A DNA stretch of 64,000 bases from assembly GCA_041940305.1 (NCBI GenBank), contig JBGTSJ010000002.1:124001-188000 (forward strand), in the 5' to 3' direction. This DNA is from JBGTSJ01 sp041940305 (lineage in GTDB: Bacteria; Planctomycetota; Planctomycetia; Planctomycetales; Planctomycetaceae). Shown piece by piece: positions 34,624-41,754 of the stretch. Made by a program: the position numbers and the translations under genes. The number at the start of each line of letters is the position of its first letter. Position 1 is the first letter of the stretch. The notes under the pieces are model-generated. The model was given only the letters and a program-made list of their open reading frames with translations. It made no database searches and was not told the origin of the DNA.

Positions 34624-34968
34624 CTAGTTCTCCTGAGTCGGCAGATCCAGGCACAGATCGACGCACTGAGCGCCGCCGGTGGCGTTCTGGTCGCTCGTCT
34701 GGTTCGCGAGTTCGCAGAAGTCCTGCTGATCGCCGAACAGCGTTCCGGCGGTGCTGGCGCAGTGGGCCGTGATCGCTCCGTAGCTGTAGCTCTGGTCAAC
34801 TTCCGAGATCGCGTCGGCGACGTCGGCCAGTTCGGTGACGACCGCGTCACGGATCGTGACCAGGCCGGTGATCATGCCGATCACGAGAATGGTGGCGATG
34901 AGGATCAGTTCCGTCGAAACGACGAAACCAGCCTCGTCCCGCATCAGGCGCAGGGCAAGCTGCTTCAT
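34624..34968 (-). CDS. Flp-like pilin, first gene of the pilus operon
   Basis: A 114-residue protein starting at 'MKQLALRLMRDEAGFVVSTELILI'; CGGAGAC precedes the ATG. The leader is 14 residues, ending with Gly, then 'FVVSTELILIATILVIGMITGLVTIRDAVVTEL' as a single helix with Glu at +5 after the cleavage site (position +6 is Leu, not Tyr). The mature C-terminal part is about 70 residues with four Cys and 'SEVDQSYSYG'. It ends 'CLDLPTQEN'. It is larger than classical Flp pilins (about 50-60 residues mature) but shares helix and position. The gene lies first in the minus-strand arm, with a terminator-like hairpin after it. Confidence 0.8.
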   Translation of the reverse strand: MKQLALRLMRDEAGFVVSTELILIATILVIGMITGLVTIRDAVVTELADVADAISEVDQSYSYGAITAHCASTAGTLFGDQQDFCELANQTSDQNATGGAQCVDLCLDLPTQEN

Positions 34969-35144
34969 TGAAAGTCTCCGAATTCTGTTGTGGTGAAACG
35001 ATGTGTGTGTGCGGCCGGCCCGCTGCAGACGGTGACCCCCGCGACGTGTGTCGACACGTAGAAGCCCGGCCGAATGCACACCATGTGCCGATACGCGAAA
35101 CAACCCCTGCAATCGGGGAATCGCCGAGTATCGCTAAAGGTCGA

Positions 35145-35171
35145 GCGCTAACCCGCGGTAGCAGTTAGCGC
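35145..35171. repeat. GCGCTAAC palindrome
   Basis: Perfect 8-bp arms GCGCTAAC and GTTAGCGC separated by 11 bases. It lies within the pilin operon leader region and could be either a dispersed extragenic repeat or a regulatory site; the flanking GCGCGCCG sequence fits a dispersed repeat better. Confidence 0.45.
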
Positions 35172-35301
35172 GCGCCGTTAATCTCCGGCGCGAACTCGCA
35201 TCGCGAGCTTACGACGCGCCTCTCGCTGAGACCGACCCGACGAAATTGGGCGGCCGGTCTGGACCCGACAAGTCGGCCCGTTCGCCACGCTCCACACCCC
35301 C

Positions 35302-35347
35302 CAAAAAACAGGCCCCCCGCTCCGCACATCAGGCGGGGCGAGGGGCC
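35302..35347 (-). terminator. Rho-independent terminator of the TRASH/YHS lipoprotein gene
   Basis: On the minus strand a GC-rich imperfect stem (arms GGCCCC.../...GGGGCC, 35311-35347) is followed by TGTTTTTTGG. It lies 65 bases after the stop codon of the gene at 35412 and has the T-run of a classical factor-independent terminator. Confidence 0.8.
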
Positions 35348-35411
35348 ACTCACGGTCAGTTGAATCGATGACCTTCGAACGTTGACGAACTTCAAACCTG
35401 GACGGCTCCGC

Positions 35412-35915
35412 TCACGACTCCGTCGTCTCACCCGCCGCTGTCCCGTTCTCATCGCCAGGCTGCGTTCCGCCTTCGGCGCCGTCAGGTGTCGTCGACTCTT
35501 CCTGCCAGTTGGGGAGCGTTGCAATGTACTTCTCGGGATCCGATTCGAACGCCTTTTTGCAGCCTTCGCAGCAGAGGAAGACCGGCTTACCCTCGTACTC
35601 CACCTTGATCGGCGGCCCCATTGATCCCAGCGGCTCGCCGGCGACCGCGCACACCTTTTGTTCCTCCGCCACAAGTCGGTCTTCCGGAGGCAGTTCCGCC
35701 AAGGCCGCCTCCACGTCGCCGCTCATCTCGGCATGGTCATGATCGCCGTGATCGTGGTCATGGGCGTCCTCGCCGGACACTGGAGTCTCAGCCGAGTTTG
35801 TCGAGTCCGCCGCTCCGCCGCACCCCACCGACCAGACAGTCATGGCCAGCAGCGTGGCAGGCAGGCCGATCCGGGCGAGGAAGCCTTGTGAGCCGAATGT
35901 CGAGAAGCGAAGCAT
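35412..35915 (-). CDS. Lipoprotein with His/Asp-rich linker and TRASH/YHS-like domain
   Basis: A 167-residue protein started at 'MLRFSTFGSQGFLARIG', preceded by CGGAGA. The signal ends with lipobox-like 'SVGCGG' (Cys near 32). Next comes a His/Asp-rich linker ('DAHDHDHGDHDHAEM'), probably metal-binding. Residues about 90-140 contain 'KVCAVAGEPLGSMGPP.....GKPVFLCCEGCKKAFESDPEKYIATL', the pattern of a TRASH/YHS metal-sensing or metal-carrying domain (Cys, then Cys-Cys-x-x-Cys before a Phe-x-x-x-P). The C-terminal 30 residues are Gly/Glu/Thr-rich and disordered. A role in periplasmic copper or zinc handling is inferred. It may follow the HisA-like gene in an operon (78-base gap). Confidence 0.78.
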   Translation of the reverse strand: MLRFSTFGSQGFLARIGLPATLLAMTVWSVGCGGAADSTNSAETPVSGEDAHDHDHGDHDHAEMSGDVEAALAELPPEDRLVAEEQKVCAVAGEPLGSMGPPIKVEYEGKPVFLCCEGCKKAFESDPEKYIATLPNWQEESTTPDGAEGGTQPGDENGTAAGETTES

Positions 35916-35993
35916 CGGAGTTCTCCGTTGAGTGACGATGATCTGTGCGCGACAGGGCGCCGGCAGAACTGTAGTCAATCAGACGTGAGCGCG

Positions 35994-36728
35994 TCACGCC
36001 GACAGGCTCGCGAGGTCGTCCGGCGACAGGCGGCCATCGTGCAGAGCCGATGCGACCAGGGCGGCATCAACTCCCGCGTCGCGGATCCGGCCCAGATCGT
36101 CGCGTCCCCGCACACCTCCACCGGTGATCAATTCGACGCCGGGAGCCTCGCGTCGAATCCGCTCGCACAAGTTCAACGTCCGGACACCGCCGTCGACTCC
36201 CACGCCCGCCAGGTCCAGCACGATCAAAGATCTCGCCCCGCATTGGACGGCTTCCATTGCGCGGCTGAACGGATCCTCGCTGGTCCAGCCGCTGCTCGCC
36301 CCAAGCAACCGTCCCGCCTGCAGGTCGAGACTGAAAACGGTTCTCTCCGCTCCGGTCGCCGTGATGATTTCGCACAGTTGAGCGGCGCCGGCCAGCGTCT
36401 CCTGGCCCGCGACAATCCGGTTGCATCCACACTGATTGAGTTCGACCGCACGGTCCGCACTCCGGATGCCGGCATCGACGACGAGCGGATGGCCGGCGTC
36501 ACCCAGCCGCCGGAGAATCGTCCACTGCGGACGGTCGTCCCGAATCGCGTCGAGGTCGGCCACATAGAATTCGCGAAACTCGAAGTCACGCTGCAGCGCC
36601 GCGGCGATCACCAGTGGATCGTGTCCCGCCGCCAGCCGGCTCTCGATCGGCCGATATTCGTCGCGCCTCCCCCCAACGCCGCGCACGACGCAACCGTACA
36701 TCAGGTCGAGAACAGGGATGAGACGCAT
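35994..36728 (-). CDS. HisA-like TIM-barrel protein (COG1411 type)
   Basis: A 244-residue protein resembling HisA/HisF phosphoribosyl-isomerase barrels. It opens with 'MRLIPVLDLMYGCVVRGVGG', has 'FYVADLDAI', 'PLVVDAGIRS', 'TVFSLDLQAGRLLG', 'LIVLDLAGVGVDGGV' and ends with 'ELITGGGVRGRDDLGRIRDAGVDAALVASALHDGRL'. The phosphate-binding 'GGGVR' and 'AS(A)LHDG' strands match. Divergence from true HisA is large (different loops, no usual N-terminal 'AIDI(I)DG(K)CVRL'), which fits the 'HisA-related' COG1411 group found in archaea, methylotrophs and planctomycetes, which I recall being linked with C1/tetrahydromethanopterin pathways. No other C1 gene is nearby, so the substrate is open. Confidence 0.75.
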   Translation of the reverse strand: MRLIPVLDLMYGCVVRGVGGRRDEYRPIESRLAAGHDPLVIAAALQRDFEFREFYVADLDAIRDDRPQWTILRRLGDAGHPLVVDAGIRSADRAVELNQCGCNRIVAGQETLAGAAQLCEIITATGAERTVFSLDLQAGRLLGASSGWTSEDPFSRAMEAVQCGARSLIVLDLAGVGVDGGVRTLNLCERIRREAPGVELITGGGVRGRDDLGRIRDAGVDAALVASALHDGRLSPDDLASLSA

Positions 36729-36783
36729 GCCTGGCTGCTATGATTCGTAATCGGCGGCTCGGCATTGTAGGAGCGAGACGGCA

Positions 36784-37749
36784 ATGACCGCACGTCCGGA
36801 CGAAAACAAACCGAATGGGCGCAGCCCCCGGGCGCGGCGCCGCCTGCGGACGTTCGCGCTGGCGATCCTGGTTCCCTATGGAGTGATCACCGGAATGCTG
36901 GCGTACTTTCAGCGAAGCCTGATCTACCTCCCCACGCGCGGGACCGTGGAGCTTGCCGATGCGGGCTTCACCAGAGACCAGTTGCGGCCGGTGAGCCGCG
37001 AGACCTCCGATGGTCTGACATTGCACGGCTGGCTCGTGCCGGCCGACGGGACGGCGGCCTCCGATGAGATCGCCGACGATGGCAGGCCGCTCATGCTGTA
37101 CTTCCCCGGCAATGGCGGACACCGTGGCTATCGGGCCAGGGAGATCCGGCAGTTCACAGCCCTGGGCTGCCACGTGCTGTACTTCGACTACCGCGGTTAC
37201 GCGGAGAACGCCGGACGTCCGACTGAAGCTGACCTGGCGGAAGATGCGCGCGGAACGTGGCGGTTCGCGACGGAGGAGCTCGGCGTGCCGCCCGGACGCA
37301 TCGTCATCTGGGGAGAGTCGCTGGGGGGTGGGGTGGCGACGCGGCTGTCGTCTGAGCTCTGCTCCGATGGCACGCTCCCTCGCGGTCTGATTCTGCGGGG
37401 CACATTCACATCCCTGGTCGATGCGGCCGCGCATCACTACCCGTGGCTGCCGGTTCGCTGGCTGCTCGTGGATCGCTTCCCCTCAATCGAACGCATCGGC
37501 CAGGTCACCTGTCCCCTGCTGATCATTCACGGACGTCTCGACACGATTGTTCCGTACGAGCAGGGGCGGGCGCTGTTTGAAGCGGCGCCGGCCCAATCGC
37601 GCAGCGGCGTGCCCCGCATGTTCGTTGAGCTTCCGCACGCCGGGCACAACGACATCATGCATGTGGCGGCCGACGAAGTGCGGGACGCCGTCCGGTCGTT
37701 TCTGGTGGACGCGGGGCCGAACGCCAACCTGGACGTTGGGCGAAGGTGA
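36784..37749 (+). CDS. Membrane-anchored alpha/beta hydrolase (ABHD13/BEM46-like)
   Basis: A 321-residue protein. A basic N-terminus leads into one membrane helix ('FALAILVPYGVITGMLAYF', about 27-45), followed by 'RSLIYLPTRG', typical for this subfamily. The hydrolase core has 'LMLYFPGNGGHRG', 'VLYFDYRGYAENAGRPTE', the nucleophile elbow 'GESLGGG' (Ser near 180), 'LLIIHGRLDTIVPYEQG' (Asp) and 'ELPHAGHNDI' (His), so the catalytic triad is complete. Family members are serine hydrolases of unclear substrate, in some cases acyl-thioesterases or peptidases. It is followed by the DNA glycosylase gene after 43 bases on the same strand. Confidence 0.85.
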   Translation: MTARPDENKPNGRSPRARRRLRTFALAILVPYGVITGMLAYFQRSLIYLPTRGTVELADAGFTRDQLRPVSRETSDGLTLHGWLVPADGTAASDEIADDGRPLMLYFPGNGGHRGYRAREIRQFTALGCHVLYFDYRGYAENAGRPTEADLAEDARGTWRFATEELGVPPGRIVIWGESLGGGVATRLSSELCSDGTLPRGLILRGTFTSLVDAAAHHYPWLPVRWLLVDRFPSIERIGQVTCPLLIIHGRLDTIVPYEQGRALFEAAPAQSRSGVPRMFVELPHAGHNDIMHVAADEVRDAVRSFLVDAGPNANLDVGRR

Positions 37750-37792
37750 GGCGGTTCAGAGTTCTGAGTCAGAGGCCGCAGCGAATCGTCTC

Positions 37793-38416
37793 ATGCTGAA
37801 CGAGATTGCCGTCCACACTGCCCAGCGACATCTCCGACGCGCGGATCCCGTCATGGCGGAACTCGTGCGCCGCATCGGGCCGTGTTCGATTCGATTGGAG
37901 ACGAACCGGTTTCAGGCGCTGGTCCGCTCCATTATCGCCCAGCAGATCAGTGGCAAGGCGGCCCGGTCGATCTGGCGACGGCTGCAGCAGTCCATCCGCC
38001 CCCGACGCCTCACCGCCGACGTGATGGCCGCGATTCCCATTGAGCAACTGCGGAAGCTCGGGCTCTCACCGCAGAAGGCCGCCTATGTCCATGACCTCGC
38101 AGCGAAGGTCAGCGAACGCACCGTGCGCCTGCATCGCGTGCAGCGGATGACCGACGACGAGGTCATCGCCGAACTCGTGCAGGTGAAGGGGATCGGCGTC
38201 TGGACCGCGCAGATGTTCCTGATTTTCTCACTGGGACGGCCGGACGTTTTCCCGCATGACGACCTGGGGGTGCGAGTCGCCATCCGCAACCTGTACGGTC
38301 TCGATGATCTGCCCGACAAGGCCCGCTCACTCGCGATCGCCGAGCCCTGGCGGCCGTATGCGACCGTCGCGTCGTGGTACTGCTGGCGCAGCCTCGACGG
38401 CCCGGCCGCGGTGTGA
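37793..38416 (+). CDS. DNA-3-methyladenine glycosylase II family (AlkA-like)
   Basis: A 207-residue protein of the HhH-GPD superfamily. The ATG at 37793 is chosen for matching family length. The helix-hairpin-helix region is 'LVQVKGIGVWTAQMFLIFSLGRPDVFPHDDLGVRVAI', including the 'G-I-G-x-W-T-A' turn and the catalytic Asp in 'PHDDLG'. Upstream lie 'ALVRSIIAQQISGKAARSIWRRL' and 'EQLRKLGLSPQKAAYVHDLA', standard for AlkA/MAG. It removes alkylated purines such as 3-methyladenine in base-excision repair. No [4Fe-4S] cluster Cys motif is present, as expected for AlkA. A shared hairpin (38423) separates it from the convergent gene. Confidence 0.88.
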   Translation: MLNEIAVHTAQRHLRRADPVMAELVRRIGPCSIRLETNRFQALVRSIIAQQISGKAARSIWRRLQQSIRPRRLTADVMAAIPIEQLRKLGLSPQKAAYVHDLAAKVSERTVRLHRVQRMTDDEVIAELVQVKGIGVWTAQMFLIFSLGRPDVFPHDDLGVRVAIRNLYGLDDLPDKARSLAIAEPWRPYATVASWYCWRSLDGPAAV

Positions 38417-38422
38417 GCAACA

Positions 38423-38456
38423 AGAAACCCGGTGTCTCTTCAGACACCGGGTTTCT
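38423..38456. terminator. GAAACCCGG hairpin between convergent genes
   Basis: Arms AGAAACCCGGTGTCT and AGACACCGGGTTTCT pair perfectly over 15 bases with a CTTC-type loop. It starts 7 bases after the stop at 38416 and ends 25 bases from the stop of the convergent gene at 38481. Confidence 0.75.
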
Positions 38457-38480
38457 CACCGTCATGACTGCGAGCCGAGA

Positions 38481-38774
38481 TTACTCCGGCGTGGTACCGG
38501 CAGGCTCGTTGTCGTTCTCGTCCGGAATCGTCACGTCAACGTCCGGAACATCGATGGTGCGCTCTTCCGTGTGGACGTCAACATCCGGCACGGTCACTTG
38601 CCGCTCTTCGGTGTCGACATCCACCTCCGGGCCGGTCACATCGACGTCCGGCATCCGGCCTTCTTCGACCTGCATGTCGACGTCGGGCAGTTCCCCTTCG
38701 TCCTGCACGTCCACGTCACAGCCGGCGAAACCGATCGCCGCACACGACAACAAGGCCAAGGTCAGTGATTTCAT
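38481..38774 (-). CDS. Small acidic lipoprotein with DVDV repeats
   Basis: A 97-residue protein starting at 'MKSLTLALLSCAAIGFAGC', a lipoprotein signal with lipobox 'FAGC' (Cys19). The mature part is about 78 residues built of short repeats in which 'PDVDV' or 'EVDVD' alternates with 'EER' and 'T(I/V)' ('PDVDMQVEEG', 'PDVDVTGPEVDVDTEERQVTVPDVDVHTEERTIDVPDVDV'-type order, seven acidic units). It has few hydrophobic residues other than Val. Such tracts can bind Ca2+ or form extended beta structure; the role is unknown. The pattern may change in copy number between strains. Confidence 0.7.
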   Translation of the reverse strand: MKSLTLALLSCAAIGFAGCDVDVQDEGELPDVDMQVEEGRMPDVDVTGPEVDVDTEERQVTVPDVDVHTEERTIDVPDVDVTIPDENDNEPAGTTPE

Positions 38775-38997
38775 GTCTATGCTCCCATCGTTCGGAAAGG
38801 CCGCCCAACGGGGCAGCATCGGAGGCCCGCACACTGAAGATTTGGGGAGCAACGTCCGTGCCGATGTCGTCGCCCGGACATTTCCCGGGAAAACCGGCGT
38901 TTTCCGAGGGGGGAGTGGGGGAACTTGCTCGACCGCCGATCAGGATGACCCCCCGGCATGCGCTACCGGCGTGGCATTCCCCACCACATCAGCCGCC

Positions 38998-39696
38998 TCA
39001 CAGGACGAACGAGGGAGGAATCGTCAACTCACCGATTTCGCGTGCGTAGAAGTCGTCGCCCGACTTCGGCAATGGTATTTCGGACGCCGCATCCGCATCC
39101 GGAGTAATCCCGGCGCAGCGCAGGAAGTTGCCTAGCAGCCCATGTCCCGACTCGGTCAGCACCGACTCAGGATGAAATTGCACGCCGAACACCGGCCACT
39201 CGCGGTGCTGCAGCCCCATGATCAGCCCGTCGCCTATACGAGCTGTCACAAAGAGCCCGGGCGGCAGCGTTGATTCATCAACAATGAGCGAGTGATAGCG
39301 CGTGGCGCGAAGCGGTCGCGGAAGACCAGAGAACAGCGACGTGCCGTCATGCTCGATCAGCGAGGTCCGGCCATGCACCGGCTCGGGAGCCCTGATGATC
39401 TTCCCACCCAGTGCGGCCGCAATCGCCTGATGCCCCAGGCAGACGCCCAGAATGGGAATCTTCCGGCCGAGTTCCCGCACCACATCCATGCTGATGCCGG
39501 CCTCGCGCGGCGTGCACGGTCCCGGCGAGATGATGATGGCCCGGGGCGCGCGGCTGCGGACCTCGTCGACCGTCAACGCATCGCTGCGCACCACCTCCGT
39601 CTCACACCCCAGTTCCTCACAATACCGGGCGAGGTTGTGGACGAAGCTGTCGTAGTTGTCGAGGAGCAGAAGCAATGGCCGGCCTGTTGGATTCAT
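38998..39696 (-). CDS. pabA: Anthranilate/aminodeoxychorismate synthase glutamine amidotransferase subunit
   Basis: A 232-residue class I glutamine amidotransferase. The ATG at 39696 is preferred over a TTG four codons upstream. Opening 'LLLLLDNYDSFVHNLARY', then 'IIISPGPCTPREAG', the nucleophile 'LGVCLGHQAIA', 'YHSLIVD', and the catalytic His/Glu motif 'GVQFHPESVLTE' are all complete. It supplies ammonia from glutamine to the synthase subunit, probably PabB (40371) for 4-amino-4-deoxychorismate in folate synthesis; such subunits can also serve TrpE. About 35 extra residues at the C-terminus are not part of the family. The gene follows a nucleotidyltransferase gene by 23 bases. Confidence 0.9.
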   Translation of the reverse strand: MNPTGRPLLLLLDNYDSFVHNLARYCEELGCETEVVRSDALTVDEVRSRAPRAIIISPGPCTPREAGISMDVVRELGRKIPILGVCLGHQAIAAALGGKIIRAPEPVHGRTSLIEHDGTSLFSGLPRPLRATRYHSLIVDESTLPPGLFVTARIGDGLIMGLQHREWPVFGVQFHPESVLTESGHGLLGNFLRCAGITPDADAASEIPLPKSGDDFYAREIGELTIPPSFVL

Positions 39697-39719
39697 CTCG
39701 CCGCACAACGCGAATGCGA

Positions 39720-40172
39720 CTACCGTTCGAGCTCGCTCACGTCGTCAAGGTCCTTTGTTCGACCACTGGCTCGCTTATTCGTGACCAGATCCTCACGACT
39801 GATCATCGAGGCGCTCACTCCGTCGTACCCCGCCAGAACCCGTCGCCCGTATGCGTCCTCAAAGCTGACCCCTGAAATCGTGGTGTGGATCTCCAACTGC
39901 AGTGGAGGAACGCCCAGCCGGATGATGTGTCCCAGTTCCAGAAACACTTCCGGCGTCATCGCCGGTGTGGTCAGTCCGAACTGCCGGAACGCCTGGACCA
40001 GCCGTTCGGCGTTGTCGGGGCGCATGGCGATCCAGACATTCATGTCGGCAGTCGGACGCACGTACCCATAGTTGCCGACGGCATACCCACCGATCAGCAG
40101 GTAATCAACCTGGTTCTCGCTTAACAATCTCAAGAACTCTCTGAAGTCGTCCGGAGGTTGCAGCTTCGCCAT
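39720..40172 (-). CDS. Nucleotidyltransferase-fold protein in the pab operon
   Basis: A 150-residue protein starting at 'MAKLQPPDDFREFLRLLSENQ'. The nucleotidyltransferase signature is 'DYLLIGGYAVGNYGYVRPTADMNVWIAMRPDNAERLVQA': a 'GGYAV' turn and an Asp-x-Asn where many members have Asp-x-Asp. This resembles the DUF6036/AbiEii-like group of stand-alone nucleotidyltransferases. Residues 90-145 contain 'EIHTTISGVSFEDAYGRRV' and 'LVTNKRASGRTKDLDDVSEL', the typical C-terminal end ('K...GR.KDL.D...L'). Its start lies inside the gene at 40105 with a 68-base overlap. Activity and role (toxin-antitoxin or tRNA/protein modification) are not known; the changed Asp may affect metal binding. Confidence 0.72.
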   Translation of the reverse strand: MAKLQPPDDFREFLRLLSENQVDYLLIGGYAVGNYGYVRPTADMNVWIAMRPDNAERLVQAFRQFGLTTPAMTPEVFLELGHIIRLGVPPLQLEIHTTISGVSFEDAYGRRVLAGYDGVSASMISREDLVTNKRASGRTKDLDDVSELER

Positions 40173-40374
40173 ACAGCACCCGTCTGCTGATTTCGATCCC
40201 CTGTCGGCGCTCTTCAGCCGTTCTTGACAGCCAATACGCAACGTCGTTGCCTGCCTCAGACAGCGGAACTACTGAGAACGCTGTCCGGTCGATCCGGAGT
40301 TCGTTCGTTGAACCGTCAGACATCACTGCTCCCGAAACGTCTTCAATCAGGCGGGGCGAATTCTCGTTCGTCAT
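40105..40374 (-). CDS. Small partner protein of the nucleotidyltransferase
   Basis: An 89-residue protein. Its ATG (40374) overlaps the pabB stop as ATGA, and its end overlaps the nucleotidyltransferase start by 68 bases. The C-terminal half 'RTAEERRQGIEISRRVLYGEAATSGRLQRVLEIVK' matches, from memory, the pattern of short proteins encoded directly before nucleotidyltransferases ('(M)P.ERL.GME.LRR..YG...A..RLQRVLE...'). The N-terminal half ('RTAFSVVPLSEAGNDVAYW') is consistent with such partners. It probably binds the nucleotidyltransferase; a toxin-antitoxin role is inference only. Confidence 0.68.
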   Translation of the reverse strand: MTNENSPRLIEDVSGAVMSDGSTNELRIDRTAFSVVPLSEAGNDVAYWLSRTAEERRQGIEISRRVLYGEAATSGRLQRVLEIVKREPG

Positions 40375-41732
40375 TGAGATCCGATCGCCCGCAGCATTCC
40401 CGCGGCCTTGTGCAGCGTTTCATTATACTCCGCTGCCGGGTCGGATTGCGCGATCACTCCGCCCCCCACGCCGAAGCTGACCCGCCCGGCGCGGTGCAGC
40501 ATTGTACGAATGAGGATGCTGCTGTCGGCATTGCCGTCAGGGCCGCACCAGAACAGGCTGCCGCAGTACGGGCCGCGGCGGGCGCCTTCCAGCTCGTGAA
40601 TGATCTCCATCGCCCGGACCTTCGGGGCGCCCGTAATCGACCCTCCGGGAAACGTCGCCGCCAGCAGATCGAAGAAGTCGAGCCCCACGCGCAGCTCACC
40701 CTGGACGACGGAGACCAGGTGCTGGACGGTCTCGTAGGTTTCCACCGCACAGAGTTGCGGGACGCGGATTGACGCCGGCCGGCAGACTCGCGAGAGATCG
40801 TTGCGGAGCAGGTCGACGATCATCACGTTCTCGGCCTGGTCCTTGTGGCTCTCGCGCAGTTCGTCGCGTGTATACAGATCCGCCTCCGGGGCCGCACTCC
40901 GGCGGCGTGTCCCTTTGATGGGGCGCGTTTCGACCTGGCCTGACTGCAGGCGCATGAAGCGTTCCGGAGACGAACTCAGGATCGCCCAGTCCTCGTGAGC
41001 GAAATACGCTCCGAAGGGTGCCGGGTTGGCCGCACGCAGCTGGAGATACAGCTCGGTGGCGGCGAGGGGCGTTTCGGCCGTCAGGCGATGCGACAGGTTC
41101 GCCTGGAAGATGTCCCCCGCGCGGATGTACTCGATCACCTGCTGCACCTGGTCGAGGTACTCTTCGCGGGTGCGGTTGCTGACTGGAGCCGTCGCAGCGC
41201 CCGCAGCGATCGCCTCACCCGAGGTCGTTGGCTGCTTCTGCAGCGCCGTGCGGACCTCGTCCAGACGCTGCGATGGGGATTTCGCGAAGGGCTGGACGAT
41301 GATCCATGCGCGCCGTGACGGGTGGTCCCAGGCCAGCACCCAGTCATACAGCCCGACGACCATTGCGGGTGTGGTGAATTCATCGGCCGCGGCACGAGGC
41401 AGCCGTTCCAAGCAGCCGCCGAGTTCGTACGAGAGCAGTCCGGCATATCCCCCCTGAAACGGCGGGAGTCCCGGCACTATGGCGGCCTGCAGGCTTCTGA
41501 GTTCGTCCCGCAGGGGAGCAAACGGATCGCGTCCGAACTCCGCCTCTTCCAGCAGGTGCGTGCGAACCGGATTCGCCATGAGAAACGAATGACGGCCGAG
41601 CGTCTCGTGCTGGAGCGCGCTGTCAAACAGGAGCATCCCCGGCCATCCGGCGAAGGCCCGGAGTGCGTCCGCGATCAGCGGCGGAGGCGTTAGTTCCTCC
41701 ACAATCGGACGGGAGCTGCGCTGGATCACCAT
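40371..41732 (-). CDS. pabB: Aminodeoxychorismate synthase component I
   Basis: A 453-residue chorismate-binding enzyme. The N-terminal part contains 'FQGGYAGLLSYELGG' and the C-terminal part the core signatures 'IRAGDIFQANLSHRL', 'LSSSPERFMRL', 'RPIKGTRRR', 'DQAENVMIVDLLRNDLSRVC', 'TFPGGSITGAPKVRAMEIIHELE' and 'GVGGGVIAQSDP'. The motif 'PIKGT' with Lys is the mark of PabB rather than TrpE, which has Ala at that position. The product with PabA is 4-amino-4-deoxychorismate, the precursor of p-aminobenzoate and folate. The gene follows argF by 22 bases and its stop overlaps the next gene. Confidence 0.92.
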   Translation of the reverse strand: MVIQRSSRPIVEELTPPPLIADALRAFAGWPGMLLFDSALQHETLGRHSFLMANPVRTHLLEEAEFGRDPFAPLRDELRSLQAAIVPGLPPFQGGYAGLLSYELGGCLERLPRAAADEFTTPAMVVGLYDWVLAWDHPSRRAWIIVQPFAKSPSQRLDEVRTALQKQPTTSGEAIAAGAATAPVSNRTREEYLDQVQQVIEYIRAGDIFQANLSHRLTAETPLAATELYLQLRAANPAPFGAYFAHEDWAILSSSPERFMRLQSGQVETRPIKGTRRRSAAPEADLYTRDELRESHKDQAENVMIVDLLRNDLSRVCRPASIRVPQLCAVETYETVQHLVSVVQGELRVGLDFFDLLAATFPGGSITGAPKVRAMEIIHELEGARRGPYCGSLFWCGPDGNADSSILIRTMLHRAGRVSFGVGGGVIAQSDPAAEYNETLHKAAGMLRAIGSQ

Positions 41733-41754
41733 GAGTGCGCGGGGATCCGAAGGG

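Larger units (their letters stand above)
34969..35411. other. Intergenic region upstream of the pilin operon
   Basis: No gene was recognised in this gap. It must carry the promoter of the pilin operon on the minus strand. It contains a palindrome GCGCTAAC...GTTAGCGC (35145-35171) and the terminator of the minus-strand gene at 35412. A GTGTGTGT run lies at 35004-35011. Confidence 0.5.
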
